Source: Pseudomonas fluorescens (lineage in GTDB: Bacteria > Pseudomonadota > Gammaproteobacteria > Pseudomonadales > Pseudomonadaceae). From it: a stretch of DNA of 64,000 bases. Within the stretch, counting starts at the first letter, position 1. Every line of letters starts with the position of its first letter. Below the pieces are notes generated by a model. That model made no database searches and was not told where the DNA came from. It saw only the letters and a program-made list of their open reading frames with translations. Position numbers and translations under genes: made by a program. The stretch lies in assembly GCF_001307275.1 (NCBI RefSeq), contig NZ_CP012831.1, positions 5,944,501-6,008,500 of the forward strand. The letters run 5' to 3'. Positions 29,552-38,505 of this stretch are shown piece after piece.

Positions 29552-30259
29552 TCAACCGCGACCGGAAAGCACCTCCGCGATGCTGCGGCGCCTGGCGTTT
29601 CGCTCGCTGGCCTGGATCAATTGTTCGAGATCTTGCGGGGTGACGTCGAAGAAGGCCTCCATTTCCGCCAGGGCCAATTTAAGGTCTTCGGCGGTGATGG
29701 CCTGGCGGTCGACGGGAGGGTGGTCAGCCGGTATGACGGCCGCCGGTTCGCTGGCGCGCTTGGGATAGCGCACCCGCGTCAGGTTGTTGTAGGCCAGCGC
29801 ACAGGCGAGCAACCCGGAGCCGGCCAACATGGCCGCGCCGACCGCCTGCCAGTCCAAGGCAACGATGGACGGATCCGCCAGCACCAAGGTCGCCGCCAGG
29901 GCGCCTGCCGGTGGGTGCAGGCAACGCAGCCAGCACATCAACACCAGCGCCATGCCGGCCGCCAGGCAGGCGCTGCCCAGCGTCCGCCCCAATACATGGG
30001 CCACCAGCAGCGCCACGACCGACGCACACAGGTAACCACCGACAATCGACCAGGGCTGGGCGAGGGCACCCGAGGACACGGCAAACAACAACACGGCCGA
30101 AGCGCCGAGGGGGCCGATCAGGTGTTGCGCCACCTCAAGGCCAAAGACCTGGCCACATAGCCAGACACTGAACATCGTCCCCAGGGCCATGCCGAGGGCG
30201 GCGCGACTCCATTCGGTGGGGCGGGTATTGATAGCGGCGGGAAACCAGCGAGAAAGCAT
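29552..30259 (-). CDS. HPP-family membrane protein
   Basis: A 235-residue protein with four hydrophobic helices (about residues 18-150) carrying the family motif LHPPAGALAA, then a cytoplasmic tail rich in charged residues (about 165-235) with no CBS domain. HPP proteins are linked to nitrite or other anion transport in some organisms, but the substrate here is unknown. It appears to be a single-gene unit. Confidence 0.88.
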   Translation of the reverse strand: MLSRWFPAAINTRPTEWSRAALGMALGTMFSVWLCGQVFGLEVAQHLIGPLGASAVLLFAVSSGALAQPWSIVGGYLCASVVALLVAHVLGRTLGSACLAAGMALVLMCWLRCLHPPAGALAATLVLADPSIVALDWQAVGAAMLAGSGLLACALAYNNLTRVRYPKRASEPAAVIPADHPPVDRQAITAEDLKLALAEMEAFFDVTPQDLEQLIQASERNARRRSIAEVLSGRG

Positions 30260-30281
30260 TTAGCGAGAATCCAAAAAACGA

Positions 30282-30323
30282 ACAAAAAAAGGGGCTTACG
30301 GGAAAATCCCAGAAAGCCCTTTA
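30282..30323 (-). terminator. Rho-independent terminator downstream of ugd
   Basis: Read on the minus strand, GGGCTT and AAGCCC with inner GGG/CCC form a hairpin followed by a run of seven T and further T-rich sequence. It is correctly placed for transcription leaving the ugd gene, about 110 bases past its stop. Confidence 0.75.
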
Positions 30324-30435
30324 AGTGTTCCAACAGTTGGGGGAGGAACGGTGCACAGTGTGCCGGTCACAACCCTTGCTTACAAATTCATATTAATGCT
30401 GGTTGAGTGCATTAATTTTGAGGTAAAGGTCAGGC

Positions 30436-31815
30436 TCAAGCGCTTCTCGAGGCGGGGAACCACGTTTGCTGGGCAATGGGCAGGTTGCGTGACTGGCCGC
30501 GGCCCATCGGAAAATAGGTAAAGCCCTTGTCGGCCATGCGTTCGGGGTCGAACAGGTTGCGCCCGTCGAAAATCACCGGGGCCTTGAGTCGCTGCCGGAT
30601 CAGGTCGAAGTCCGGCGCCTTGAAGGGCTGCCATTCGGTGCAGATGACCAGCGCGTCGGCTCCCGGCAACACCGATTCCGGCGTGCCCATCAGCATGAGT
30701 CGGGTTTCGTCTGGATAGAGCAGTTGCGTCTGCTGCATCGCCTCGGGGTCAAAGGCGCGGACACTGGCTCCCGCAGCCCAGAGCGACTCCAGCAGGGTAC
30801 GGCTTGGAGCATCGCGCATGTCGTCGGTGTTGGGTTTGAAGGCCAGGCCCCACAGCGCGAAGGTCTTGCCGCGCAGGTCGCCCTGGTAGAACGCGTTGAT
30901 CCGCTCGAACAGCTTGTGTTTCTGCCGACCGTTGATGGCTTCCACCGCTTGCAGCAGGTCGCTGGAACAGTGCGCCTGCTCGGCGGTGTGGATCAGGGCG
31001 CGCATGTCCTTGGGGAAGCACGAGCCGCCGTAGCCGCATCCCGGGTAGATGAAGTGGTAACCGATGCGCGAGTCGGCACCGATGCCCAGGCGCACGGACT
31101 CGATGTCGGCCCCCAGGTGTTCGGCCAGTTCGGCGATCTGGTTGATAAAGCTGATCTTGGTCGCCAGCATGCCGTTGGCCGCGTATTTGGTCAGCTCGGC
31201 GCTGCGAAGGTCCATGAACAGGACCCGGTCGTGGTTGCGGTTGAACGGTGCGTACAGGTCGCGCATGGTTTCGCGCACTTCATCGCGCTCGCAGCCGATC
31301 ACGATGCGATCCGGACGCCGGCAATCGGCGACGGCCGAGCCTTCCTTGAGGAATTCGGGGTTGGAGACGATATCGAACTGCAGCAAGCGACTGGCCTTGA
31401 GCAGGCATTTGTCGATGTGCGCCCGCAGAACGTCACCGGTGCCCACCGGCACGGTGGACTTCTCAACCACAATGAGCGGTTGCTCGCGATAACGGGCGAC
31501 AGCGTCGCCAACGGCCAGCACCTGGCTTAGGTCGGCACTGCCATCGTCCCGGGAGGGCGTGCCCACGGCGATAAACAGTACCTGGCCGTGTTGCACGGCA
31601 AGCTGTTCGTCACAGGTGAAGTGCAAACGCCCGGCCTCCAGCCCTTCGCGCACCAGCGCGGCCAGGCCGGGTTCGAAAATACTCACCTGGCCTTGCCGAA
31701 GGCTGTCGACCTTGCGCTCGTCGATGTCCATGCACACCACGTCATGGCCCACCTCCGCCAACACGGCGGCTTGCACCAACCCTACGTAACCACTTCCGAA
31801 TACACTGATCTTCAT
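30436..31815 (-). CDS. ugd: UDP-glucose 6-dehydrogenase
   Basis: A 459-residue NAD-dependent enzyme that oxidises UDP-glucose to UDP-glucuronate. The N-terminal GxGxxG nucleotide fold (GSGYVGLVQAAVL), catalytic Cys in YPGCGYGGSCFPKDM and the UDP-binding C-terminal domain are all present; length is normal. It stands alone with its own terminator. It could feed the UDP-glucuronate epimerase encoded at 17464-18435, which has no dehydrogenase beside it. Confidence 0.96.
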   Translation of the reverse strand: MKISVFGSGYVGLVQAAVLAEVGHDVVCMDIDERKVDSLRQGQVSIFEPGLAALVREGLEAGRLHFTCDEQLAVQHGQVLFIAVGTPSRDDGSADLSQVLAVGDAVARYREQPLIVVEKSTVPVGTGDVLRAHIDKCLLKASRLLQFDIVSNPEFLKEGSAVADCRRPDRIVIGCERDEVRETMRDLYAPFNRNHDRVLFMDLRSAELTKYAANGMLATKISFINQIAELAEHLGADIESVRLGIGADSRIGYHFIYPGCGYGGSCFPKDMRALIHTAEQAHCSSDLLQAVEAINGRQKHKLFERINAFYQGDLRGKTFALWGLAFKPNTDDMRDAPSRTLLESLWAAGASVRAFDPEAMQQTQLLYPDETRLMLMGTPESVLPGADALVICTEWQPFKAPDFDLIRQRLKAPVIFDGRNLFDPERMADKGFTYFPMGRGQSRNLPIAQQTWFPASRSA

Positions 31816-31912
31816 GGCGGATTCCCTGGATCATTCCGAGCGAGCGACATGCACAACCAGCGTTCGCCGCAGTGCGCTTGGTCCAGAATAAGTCGGGGAT
31901 ATTGCAGTTCAC

Positions 31913-32848
31913 TTACAGTCCGCTGAAGTCTTGCCCCGCCAATCGGTACGCGGCTGGCAGTTGCGCGACAAACTCGCCGACCACCTCCCGGGTCAGGCTG
32001 ACGATGTCTTCCACTCGCTCCATTCCGGCGCCGGTCCGCCAACTGGCGACGATGTCCATGACCGATGGCAGCGGCACGCCGTCCACCAAGGTCAATGTGC
32101 CCTGGGCCAGTTCGCCGACCACCAGCGCCGCGGGCATGGCGCCGATGCCAAAGCCGTCGCGAACCAGGCGGGTGATGGCCGAGGCCGAGTTCACGCAGTT
32201 GATACGGGGCGAGACGATGTTGGCCGAGTGCAGCAGGTTGAGGATGTCCTGGTGGGGTCGTGAGTTGCGTGAAAATGTCACGATGCGTTCCTGGGACAGA
32301 TCTTCCAGTGACCCATAGGCTCGGTCATAGGCGGAGCCGGTGCGCACCACCCAGTGCATCGGATAACGGGTCAGCAAGGCATTGCGTACGCTGTCCAGGC
32401 GCAGGATGTCGGTCTGGAAAATGATGTCCTGGTAGCCTTTTTCCAGCTGTGAACAGAGGTTGCTCGCGGTGTCGGCCGACAGTTCGATTTCAAGGGCCGG
32501 GTAGCATTCCATCAGGCGTGTCACCAAGGGACTGAGCCAGGTGTGGATCACCGTATCCATCGCGCCGATACGGATCCGACCGCGCACCTGGCGCGGATCC
32601 TTGATCACGGCTTTCATGCTTTGCAGGGTGTCCATGATGCGCTCGGCGTATTCCAGCACGCGCTGGCCTTCGGAGGTCAGCGACACCCCTTTGGAATCGC
32701 GTACGAACAGGCGCACGCCCATTTCATCTTCCAGGGCGGCGATCCGGCTGGAAATGGAGGCCTGGGTGGTGAACAGCTTTTCCGCGGTGAGGCGGAAGCT
32801 CTTCAGGCGGGCAACCCAGACGAAGGTTTCGAGAAACTTGATGTTCAC
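31913..32848 (-). CDS. LysR-family transcriptional regulator (paralogue 1)
   Basis: A 311-residue LysR regulator with N-terminal wHTH (about 1-60, TAEKLFTTQASISSRIAALE) and a periplasmic-binding-like effector domain. It starts with GTG. Its sequence matches the regulator at 34510-35457 closely along the whole length (for example MDTVIHTWLSPL and the DGFGIGA/PAALV stretch), so the two arose by duplication. The genes between them are a DUF1445 and an NTF2-like gene. Effector unknown. Confidence 0.93.
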   Translation of the reverse strand: MNIKFLETFVWVARLKSFRLTAEKLFTTQASISSRIAALEDEMGVRLFVRDSKGVSLTSEGQRVLEYAERIMDTLQSMKAVIKDPRQVRGRIRIGAMDTVIHTWLSPLVTRLMECYPALEIELSADTASNLCSQLEKGYQDIIFQTDILRLDSVRNALLTRYPMHWVVRTGSAYDRAYGSLEDLSQERIVTFSRNSRPHQDILNLLHSANIVSPRINCVNSASAITRLVRDGFGIGAMPAALVVGELAQGTLTLVDGVPLPSVMDIVASWRTGAGMERVEDIVSLTREVVGEFVAQLPAAYRLAGQDFSGL

Positions 32849-32913
32849 TGGGGGCGGTTCCTTGGGACAGTCATGGGCGCATAGAAACAGTGGCGACGGG
32901 AGTAACCCAACCC

Positions 32914-33003
32914 GGTGGGAGCAAGGCTTGCCCGCGATGAAGATAACGCGGTCTCCCTAGGAACCGAGGCCTTTGCATCGCGAGCAAGCTTTGCTCCCAC
33001 AGA
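32914..33003. repeat. REP/BIME inverted pair
   Basis: GGTGGGAGCAAGGCTTGCCC faces a complementary arm ending GCTTTGCTCCCACAG, in the gap between the first LysR gene and the NTF2-like gene. It is the last REP element I find before the right edge of the window. Confidence 0.88.
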
Positions 33004-33025
33004 GAAATCCCCTCGTCACAATTGC

Positions 33026-33586
33026 CTAGGCGGGCTTCATTTTCTTCACTGCTCCGGTATTAGCCAAGCAGCGGACTACCTCTAGCAATTCGTCCAAATC
33101 CGGCGCGTTATCAATAATCGCCTCGGGCCGGCACCATGGATAGTCCAACCTTGATACCCAGGCCATGATCATCGGCAGATCGGTCGCCGGCAGGGTCTTC
33201 ATGTGTTCGATGGTGATGGTCAATCGCTTGACCCGTTGCGACTGCGGATCGAACTGCCAGTCGTACAGGCCGCAACCGACACGCGCCTCGCCGCTGTTCT
33301 TGTCTGACATCGCCACCAGCCATTTGCACTGGAACGCCTCGGCGTTTGCCGGCGGAGGGGCGGCCAGGCAGAACGTGTAGACGTTTTCGAAGGTCTGGCC
33401 GAAGCGACTGACCAGCACATCGCCAATGGCGGCACGGCCTTCAACGTGGTCGGGAAACGTGATGGCACCGGTGTGCACGACCATGTCCAGGATGGCAGCC
33501 GCTGTAAAGGCCTGGTCCAGCAGGTGCGGGCGGTTGCCGTCCTTGGCACGGATGTACTGTTGAATCGAGAACTGAGCAGTATTCAT
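33026..33586 (-). CDS. NTF2-like domain protein of unknown function
   Basis: A 186-residue protein with an NTF2-like fold suggested by AAAILDMVVHTGAITFPDHV and VYTFCLAAPPP. No signal peptide. I start at MNTAQFSIQQYI, preceded by GAAGGGA. It follows the DUF1445 gene by 40 bases and is probably co-transcribed with it. Function unknown; a small-molecule binding or isomerase-like role is possible for the fold. Confidence 0.82.
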   Translation of the reverse strand: MNTAQFSIQQYIRAKDGNRPHLLDQAFTAAAILDMVVHTGAITFPDHVEGRAAIGDVLVSRFGQTFENVYTFCLAAPPPANAEAFQCKWLVAMSDKNSGEARVGCGLYDWQFDPQSQRVKRLTITIEHMKTLPATDLPMIMAWVSRLDYPWCRPEAIIDNAPDLDELLEVVRCLANTGAVKKMKPA

Positions 33587-33626
33587 CGTGGATCCCTTCA
33601 AGTCGCAAAGCAGCCTCGTTCGAGGC

Positions 33627-34418
33627 CTACAAATCACTGTTCCATAAGTCCGTCACCAGCATGCAACCCGGGGCGTGGGTGATGCACAGCGGTGGACGCG
33701 AGGCCTGGACCACCGATTGAGGCGTCACGCCGCAGGCCCAGAACACCGGGATCTCGTCCGCTTCCACCGGTACGGCATCACCGTAGTCCGGCGTGTCCAG
33801 GGATTGAATGCCGATCAGTGACGGATCGCCGATGTGCACCGGGGCGCCGTGGACATTGGGCATGCGCCCGGTAATCTGGATCGCCTGGATGGCCGCGGCG
33901 GCCTTCATCGGCCGCATGGTCACCACCATCTTGCCAGACAGGCGGGCGGTGGGTCGCGTGTCGATGTTGGTCTGGAACATCGCGACATTGCGCCCCAGTT
34001 CAATGTGCCGCAAACGGATGCCGGCCTCCAGCAAGGGTTGTTCGAAGGAGAACGAGCAACCGAGGGCGAAGGCCACCAGGTCGTCCTGCCACAGGTGTTC
34101 GATGTCCAGCGGCGATTCGCTCAACTCGCCGTGGCGATAGACCCGGTATTGAGGCACTTCATGACGGATATCGATGGCCGCGCCCAGGTTGCGGAAGAAC
34201 GGATCCCCTGGCTCGGTCACGTCAAGCACCGGGCAGGCCTGGCGGTTGAGGGTGCAGTAGCGCAGGAATTCATTGGCCCAGTCGCCGGGCAGAATCACGA
34301 TATTGGCTTGCACGCGACCCTGGCCCAGGCCGCTGGTATGGCCCTGGTACTGGCCGGCGGCGATGCTTTGGCGCAGGACGAGAGGCGTGCATTGCTGCAG
34401 TTGTTCGAAGGACGTCAT
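33627..34418 (-). CDS. DUF1445 putative hydro-lyase
   Basis: A 263-residue protein of the DUF1445 (D-glutamate cyclase/hydro-lyase-like) family. Family words include [33 protein letters not shown] and [12 protein letters not shown]. Start at [10 protein letters not shown]. It sits between the upstream LysR (paralogue 2) and the NTF2-like gene on the same strand, so the LysR is the probable regulator. Substrate unknown. Confidence 0.9.
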   Translation of the reverse strand: MTSFEQLQQCTPLVLRQSIAAGQYQGHTSGLGQGRVQANIVILPGDWANEFLRYCTLNRQACPVLDVTEPGDPFFRNLGAAIDIRHEVPQYRVYRHGELSESPLDIEHLWQDDLVAFALGCSFSFEQPLLEAGIRLRHIELGRNVAMFQTNIDTRPTARLSGKMVVTMRPMKAAAAIQAIQITGRMPNVHGAPVHIGDPSLIGIQSLDTPDYGDAVPVEADEIPVFWACGVTPQSVVQASRPPLCITHAPGCMLVTDLWNSDL

Positions 34419-34509
34419 CACGGGTTCTCCAAGTGTTCGTTCGCTACTTTGAGAACAGCGTGGTGAGGACGTCCAACAAGGAATATTGGTACCCCGCGAC
34501 AACTAAAAG

Positions 34510-35457
34510 TTATTCGAGAGGCGCCTGGCTGTTCAGGCCGGGGGCGGCCACCATGCGCAACGGCCCGACATCGACGGCGTACTGGCTGACCACCTGGCGG
34601 CTCATCTGGACGATGTTCTCGATCAACTCCAGGCCGACGCCAGCGCGCCAGGACGCAACGACGTCCAGTTGGGGCAGGGCGATACCGGGTTCGAGCGGGA
34701 TCAATTCGCCGCTGGCCAGGGGCTTGGCCACCAGCGCGGCCGGTAAGGCGCCGATGCCGAAACCGTCACGAATCAGCCGGGTCATGGCCGAGACCGAATT
34801 GACGCAACTGACCCGCGGCGCGCTCACGCCATGGGCGTACAGCAGGTTGAGCACGTCCTGATGCGGGCGCGAATGCTTGACGAAGGTGATGATGCGCTCG
34901 CTGGCCATCTCCGCCAACGACCCATAGGGTCGGGCATAGATCGACTGGCTGGCGGCGATCCAATGCATGGGGTAGTGCCCCAGTTCCAGATTGCGCACGC
35001 TTTCGTGGCGCACCAGATCGGTCTGGAACACGATGTCCAGGTAGCCTTTCTGCAATTGCTCACAGAGGTTGCGTGCGGCATCGGCGGTGATTTCGATTTC
35101 CACGGCGGGAAAGGCCTGCATCAGCATCGACATCAATGGGCTGAGCCAGGTGTGGATCACCGTATCCATCACGCCGATGCGCACCAGGCCTTGCTGGGGG
35201 CTGCTGGTGTCCAGTGATTGCTTCAGCGCCCGTTGGACGTCGAGCATCTGTTGCGCGTAGTCGAGCACCTTGAGGCCTTCGGGTGTCAGCGAGACGCCGC
35301 GCGAATCCCGCACGAACAGGCGCAGGCCCAGTTCCTCTTCCAGTGACGCGATCCGGCTGGAGATCGCCGCCTGGGTGCTGAACATCTTCTCAGCGGTGAG
35401 GCTGAAGCTTTGCAGCCGGGCGACCCAGACGAAGGTTTCGAGGAATTTGAGGTTCAT
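34510..35457 (-). CDS. LysR-family transcriptional regulator (paralogue 2)
   Basis: A 315-residue LysR regulator, start at MNLKFLETFVW. The wHTH (TAEKMFSTQAAISSRIASLE) and effector domain closely resemble the regulator at 31913-32848. It lies divergent to the OprD porin gene and upstream of the DUF1445 gene, so it may control both directions. Effector unknown. Confidence 0.93.
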   Translation of the reverse strand: MNLKFLETFVWVARLQSFSLTAEKMFSTQAAISSRIASLEEELGLRLFVRDSRGVSLTPEGLKVLDYAQQMLDVQRALKQSLDTSSPQQGLVRIGVMDTVIHTWLSPLMSMLMQAFPAVEIEITADAARNLCEQLQKGYLDIVFQTDLVRHESVRNLELGHYPMHWIAASQSIYARPYGSLAEMASERIITFVKHSRPHQDVLNLLYAHGVSAPRVSCVNSVSAMTRLIRDGFGIGALPAALVAKPLASGELIPLEPGIALPQLDVVASWRAGVGLELIENIVQMSRQVVSQYAVDVGPLRMVAAPGLNSQAPLE

Positions 35458-35508
35458 GAAGGCTCTCTGGGGACGTGTAGTTCTTATTGATTGCAATTGT
35501 TACTCCAG

Positions 35509-35558
35509 ATCGGGCCATCGGGCGCATCAAATTTTCTTATGCCCGATCCGGCTTTTTT
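35509..35558 (+). promoter_or_regulatory. Hairpin with T-run in the OprD leader
   Basis: ATCGGGC (35517-35523) pairs with GCCCGAT (35541-35547) and is followed by CCGGC then six T (35553-35558). There is no plus-strand gene upstream, so this may be an attenuator in the leader of the porin gene or chance. The remaining part of the 241-base gap shows nothing else clear. Confidence 0.35.
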
Positions 35559-35698
35559 CCCGTTTGACGCTGCGCGGATCCGGCACCAAGAATCCGCTCC
35601 ACGACGCAGGCCCATTGCGCCGGTATCCCCATGACAACAATAACGAGGCGTGCGCACAGCCCTGGCGGGTTCGCTCGCGCCCATAAAAGGAGCGCGCC

Positions 35699-36940
35699 AT
35701 GCAACATGCCACATTCCCTCGATGGACCTGCACCTCGGCGGGCACCTTGCTCGGCCTGAGCCTGATCGGCGTGCCGTGCGCCCAGGCTGACTTCATCGCC
35801 GACAGCAGAGGCAGCCTGGAGGCCCGCAACTTCTACTTCAACCGCGACTTTCGCCAGGAAGGGGCACGGGACAAGGCCGAGGAATGGGCCCAGGGTTTTC
35901 TGCTGCGGATGGAATCGGGATACACCGCCGGGACCGTGGGTTTCGGCCTCGATGCCTTGGGCATGGCCGGTTTCAAGCTGGACTCCGGCGGCGGAACGGC
36001 CGGTACCAATCTGTTGCCGGCGGATTTGTCTGGCGGTTCCCAGGACCGTTATGGCGAATTGGGCCTGACCGCCAAGGTGCGCCTGTCCAATAGCACCTTG
36101 AAACTGGGGACGTTGCAGATCAAGGACCCGGCGGTGAGTTCCAACGACACGCGCCTGTTGCCGGGAACGTTCAAGGGTGGGTTGCTGAGCGTGCAGGAAA
36201 TCGATCGTTTGAAGCTGACCGCCGGGCAACTCACGCAGATCAACTTTGTCGACTCCACCGACTACCAGGACATGACCGCCAACCGCATCGGTGGCAGCAG
36301 TGACAAGTTCCAGTTCGCCGGGGCGGACTATCAGTTCCTGCCGAACCTCACGGCGCAATACCGCTATAGCCAGTTGCAGGATATCTACCAGCAAAACTAT
36401 TTCGGGTTCGTCCACACCCTGGACCTGGGCGCAGGCCAGTCATTCAAGAGTGACGTGCGTTATTCCCGCAGCGCCGAAGACGGCAGTTTCCGCGATCTCG
36501 ACAACCAAGCCTTCGGCGCCTTGTTCACCTACAGCCTGGCGGGCCATGCCGTGGGCCTGGGCTACCAGCGCATGAGTGGCGACGATCCGTTCCCCTACAT
36601 CGGCCGCAGCGATCCGTACCTGGTCAACTTCGTGCAGATCGGCGACTTCGCCAACATCGACGAGCGTTCCTGGCAAGCGCGTTATGACTACAACTTCGCG
36701 GCCATTGGCGTGCCCGGGCTGACCTTCATGACTCGATACATCAGTGGCGACAACGTCCAGCGCAGCGCCGCAGGCGAAGGCAAGGAATGGGAGCGCAACA
36801 CGGACATTGCCTATGTGGTGCAAGACGGCACGTTGAAGGGGCTGGGCTTGAAATGGCGCAACGCGACGGTGCGCTCGAATTTTGGTAATGACCTGGATGA
36901 GAATCGGCTGATCGTCAGCTATACGGTGGCGCTGTGGTAA
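35699..36940 (+). CDS. OprD-family outer-membrane porin
   Basis: A 413-residue porin with a signal peptide (about 1-30, ending CAQA) and a beta-barrel of the OprD/OccD type, beginning DFIADSRGSLEARNFYFNRD. The C-terminus ends in a strand closing with W. AAAGGAG precedes the ATG. OprD-type porins take up small carboxylates or basic amino acids; the substrate here is not clear. It lies divergent from LysR paralogue 2. Confidence 0.93.
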   Translation: MQHATFPRWTCTSAGTLLGLSLIGVPCAQADFIADSRGSLEARNFYFNRDFRQEGARDKAEEWAQGFLLRMESGYTAGTVGFGLDALGMAGFKLDSGGGTAGTNLLPADLSGGSQDRYGELGLTAKVRLSNSTLKLGTLQIKDPAVSSNDTRLLPGTFKGGLLSVQEIDRLKLTAGQLTQINFVDSTDYQDMTANRIGGSSDKFQFAGADYQFLPNLTAQYRYSQLQDIYQQNYFGFVHTLDLGAGQSFKSDVRYSRSAEDGSFRDLDNQAFGALFTYSLAGHAVGLGYQRMSGDDPFPYIGRSDPYLVNFVQIGDFANIDERSWQARYDYNFAAIGVPGLTFMTRYISGDNVQRSAAGEGKEWERNTDIAYVVQDGTLKGLGLKWRNATVRSNFGNDLDENRLIVSYTVALW

Positions 36941-36978
36941 CGATATTCCGGTAACACCGAAGGGGGGCCGTCGAGTCG

Positions 36979-37659
36979 CTAACGCCATGACGGGGATTGT
37001 TCGGCCACCAGAAGCAGTGACTGCGGCACCGGGCTTTGCGGGTGCTGCGGCTCCTGCAGGCCCACCAGTCGAAAACCAGCCATGTCCAAGGCATTGAGCC
37101 AACTGGACAAGGTGCGGAAGTACCACGGCATCGGCTGCCATTGACCTTTGAACCCATCGAAGGTCTCTTCCCGCCAGCCGTCCTGATAATTGCCCGCCGC
37201 CACGGTCCAGGGATGCAACGTCTGGATCACCAGTGCACCGCCAGGGCTGAGTAAGGCGTTCATGGCGGCGAGCAGCGGGATGATCTCCTGATGCAACAGG
37301 GCGAAGTTGGCGCAGACCAGGTCGTAGGCGCTGCCGACGTCCACCTTCGCCTCTACCAGCGCGTCATAGCTTGCCAGATGCACCGGCGAGGATCCCGACG
37401 CCCGGGCCGATTCGACCAACGTCGCGTCACCATCCACACCCACCGCCTCGACGCCCCGTTCAGTCAGCGCCCGCAACAACCAACCTTCGCCACAACCCAG
37501 ATCCAGCACGCGCTCGGGCTGACGGCTCAGTACCGCCAGCAGCATGGCCTGGTCGGTGACCGTCTGACGGCTTTCGATGGCCCCCGTGCGGATGGCTTCT
37601 ATCCAGGCTTGGGCATTGTGCTGCCAGCTTTGGAGGAGGGTGGTTTCGGAGAGCGACAT
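36979..37659 (-). CDS. Class I SAM-dependent methyltransferase
   Basis: A 226-residue methyltransferase with SAM motif VLDLGCGEGWLLRAL (about residues 50-64), motif II-like FALLHQEIIPLLAAM and a Rossmann-type layout. I start at MSLSETTLLQSW, preceded by GGAGC; the frame stays open much further upstream without family-like sequence. The substrate cannot be deduced. It is convergent with the porin gene. Confidence 0.88.
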   Translation of the reverse strand: MSLSETTLLQSWQHNAQAWIEAIRTGAIESRQTVTDQAMLLAVLSRQPERVLDLGCGEGWLLRALTERGVEAVGVDGDATLVESARASGSSPVHLASYDALVEAKVDVGSAYDLVCANFALLHQEIIPLLAAMNALLSPGGALVIQTLHPWTVAAGNYQDGWREETFDGFKGQWQPMPWYFRTLSSWLNALDMAGFRLVGLQEPQHPQSPVPQSLLLVAEQSPSWR

Positions 37660-37723
37660 TGATCCAGCTCCGGCAATAGGTCGAGTAAGCATAGGACAAC
37701 GGCTGGCGCAGAGGCGCCGCAGG

Positions 37724-38353
37724 TCAAAGCGGTCGGTCAAGAAACAACAGGCGTGCCGCCAGCGCTGCCATGACCCCGGCAAAACCATAGGTGCCCAGGC
37801 GTCTTGAAATCCCACCGCTTGCCAGTTTTGCCCTGAGCTGTGCGGCGCCAACACCCAGCAGCGTATGGAAGACCAGTGCAATCAGTGCCAGCAAGGCGCC
37901 AAGGAAGATCAACTGCAAGCCCACGCCGCCGGCCTTGAGGTTGACGAACTGGGGCAGGAACACCATGAAGAACAGCAGCGCCTTGGGATTCAAGAGGCTG
38001 TTGAGGGCGCCTCGGCAGAAGATTTTCCACAGCGAAGCCGCCTGGAGCTGGCTATCCTGCGTCGCTGCCGGCGTTCTGAGTGCTTGCCAGGCCAGCCACA
38101 GCAGATAACCGGCCCCGGCCAGGCGCAGCACGTCGAACGCTGGCGCCCAGCTCATGACCAGCGCGCCAATGCCAGCGCTGACCATCAGCGTCATCAGCGC
38201 GTCCGAAAAGGCAATGCCGAGGGCGGCTGCGACGCCGGCACGCCAGCCGTGGGCCAACGCATGGCTGGTGACAAAGGCCATGTTGGGCCCCGGAACGATC
38301 AGCAGAAGTACGACAGCAACCACGAACAGGTAGAGATTGGCGGTATCCGGCAT
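37724..38353 (-). CDS. LysE-family amino-acid exporter
   Basis: A 209-residue membrane protein with five to six helices and the LysE/RhtB family start FVVAVVLLLIVPGPNMAFVTSHAL. It would export an amino acid or derivative. I start at MPDTANLYL, eight bases after GGAG; a GTG three codons upstream is in frame. It is 64 bases upstream of the methyltransferase on the same strand. Confidence 0.91.
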   Translation of the reverse strand: MPDTANLYLFVVAVVLLLIVPGPNMAFVTSHALAHGWRAGVAAALGIAFSDALMTLMVSAGIGALVMSWAPAFDVLRLAGAGYLLWLAWQALRTPAATQDSQLQAASLWKIFCRGALNSLLNPKALLFFMVFLPQFVNLKAGGVGLQLIFLGALLALIALVFHTLLGVGAAQLRAKLASGGISRRLGTYGFAGVMAALAARLLFLDRPL

Positions 38354-38505
38354 GGGGAACACTCCGTGGGATGAGCCACGACAGTAAGCGAAGGGCGAGG
38401 AGGGCGTCAGTTACAGTCCGGGCTTATCTGATAGCAACAGTCGTCTCGCGATGAATCACGGTTGTCGCTAAACTGCGGCCCCGAATTCAGCAAGGAAGTC
38501 GATGG

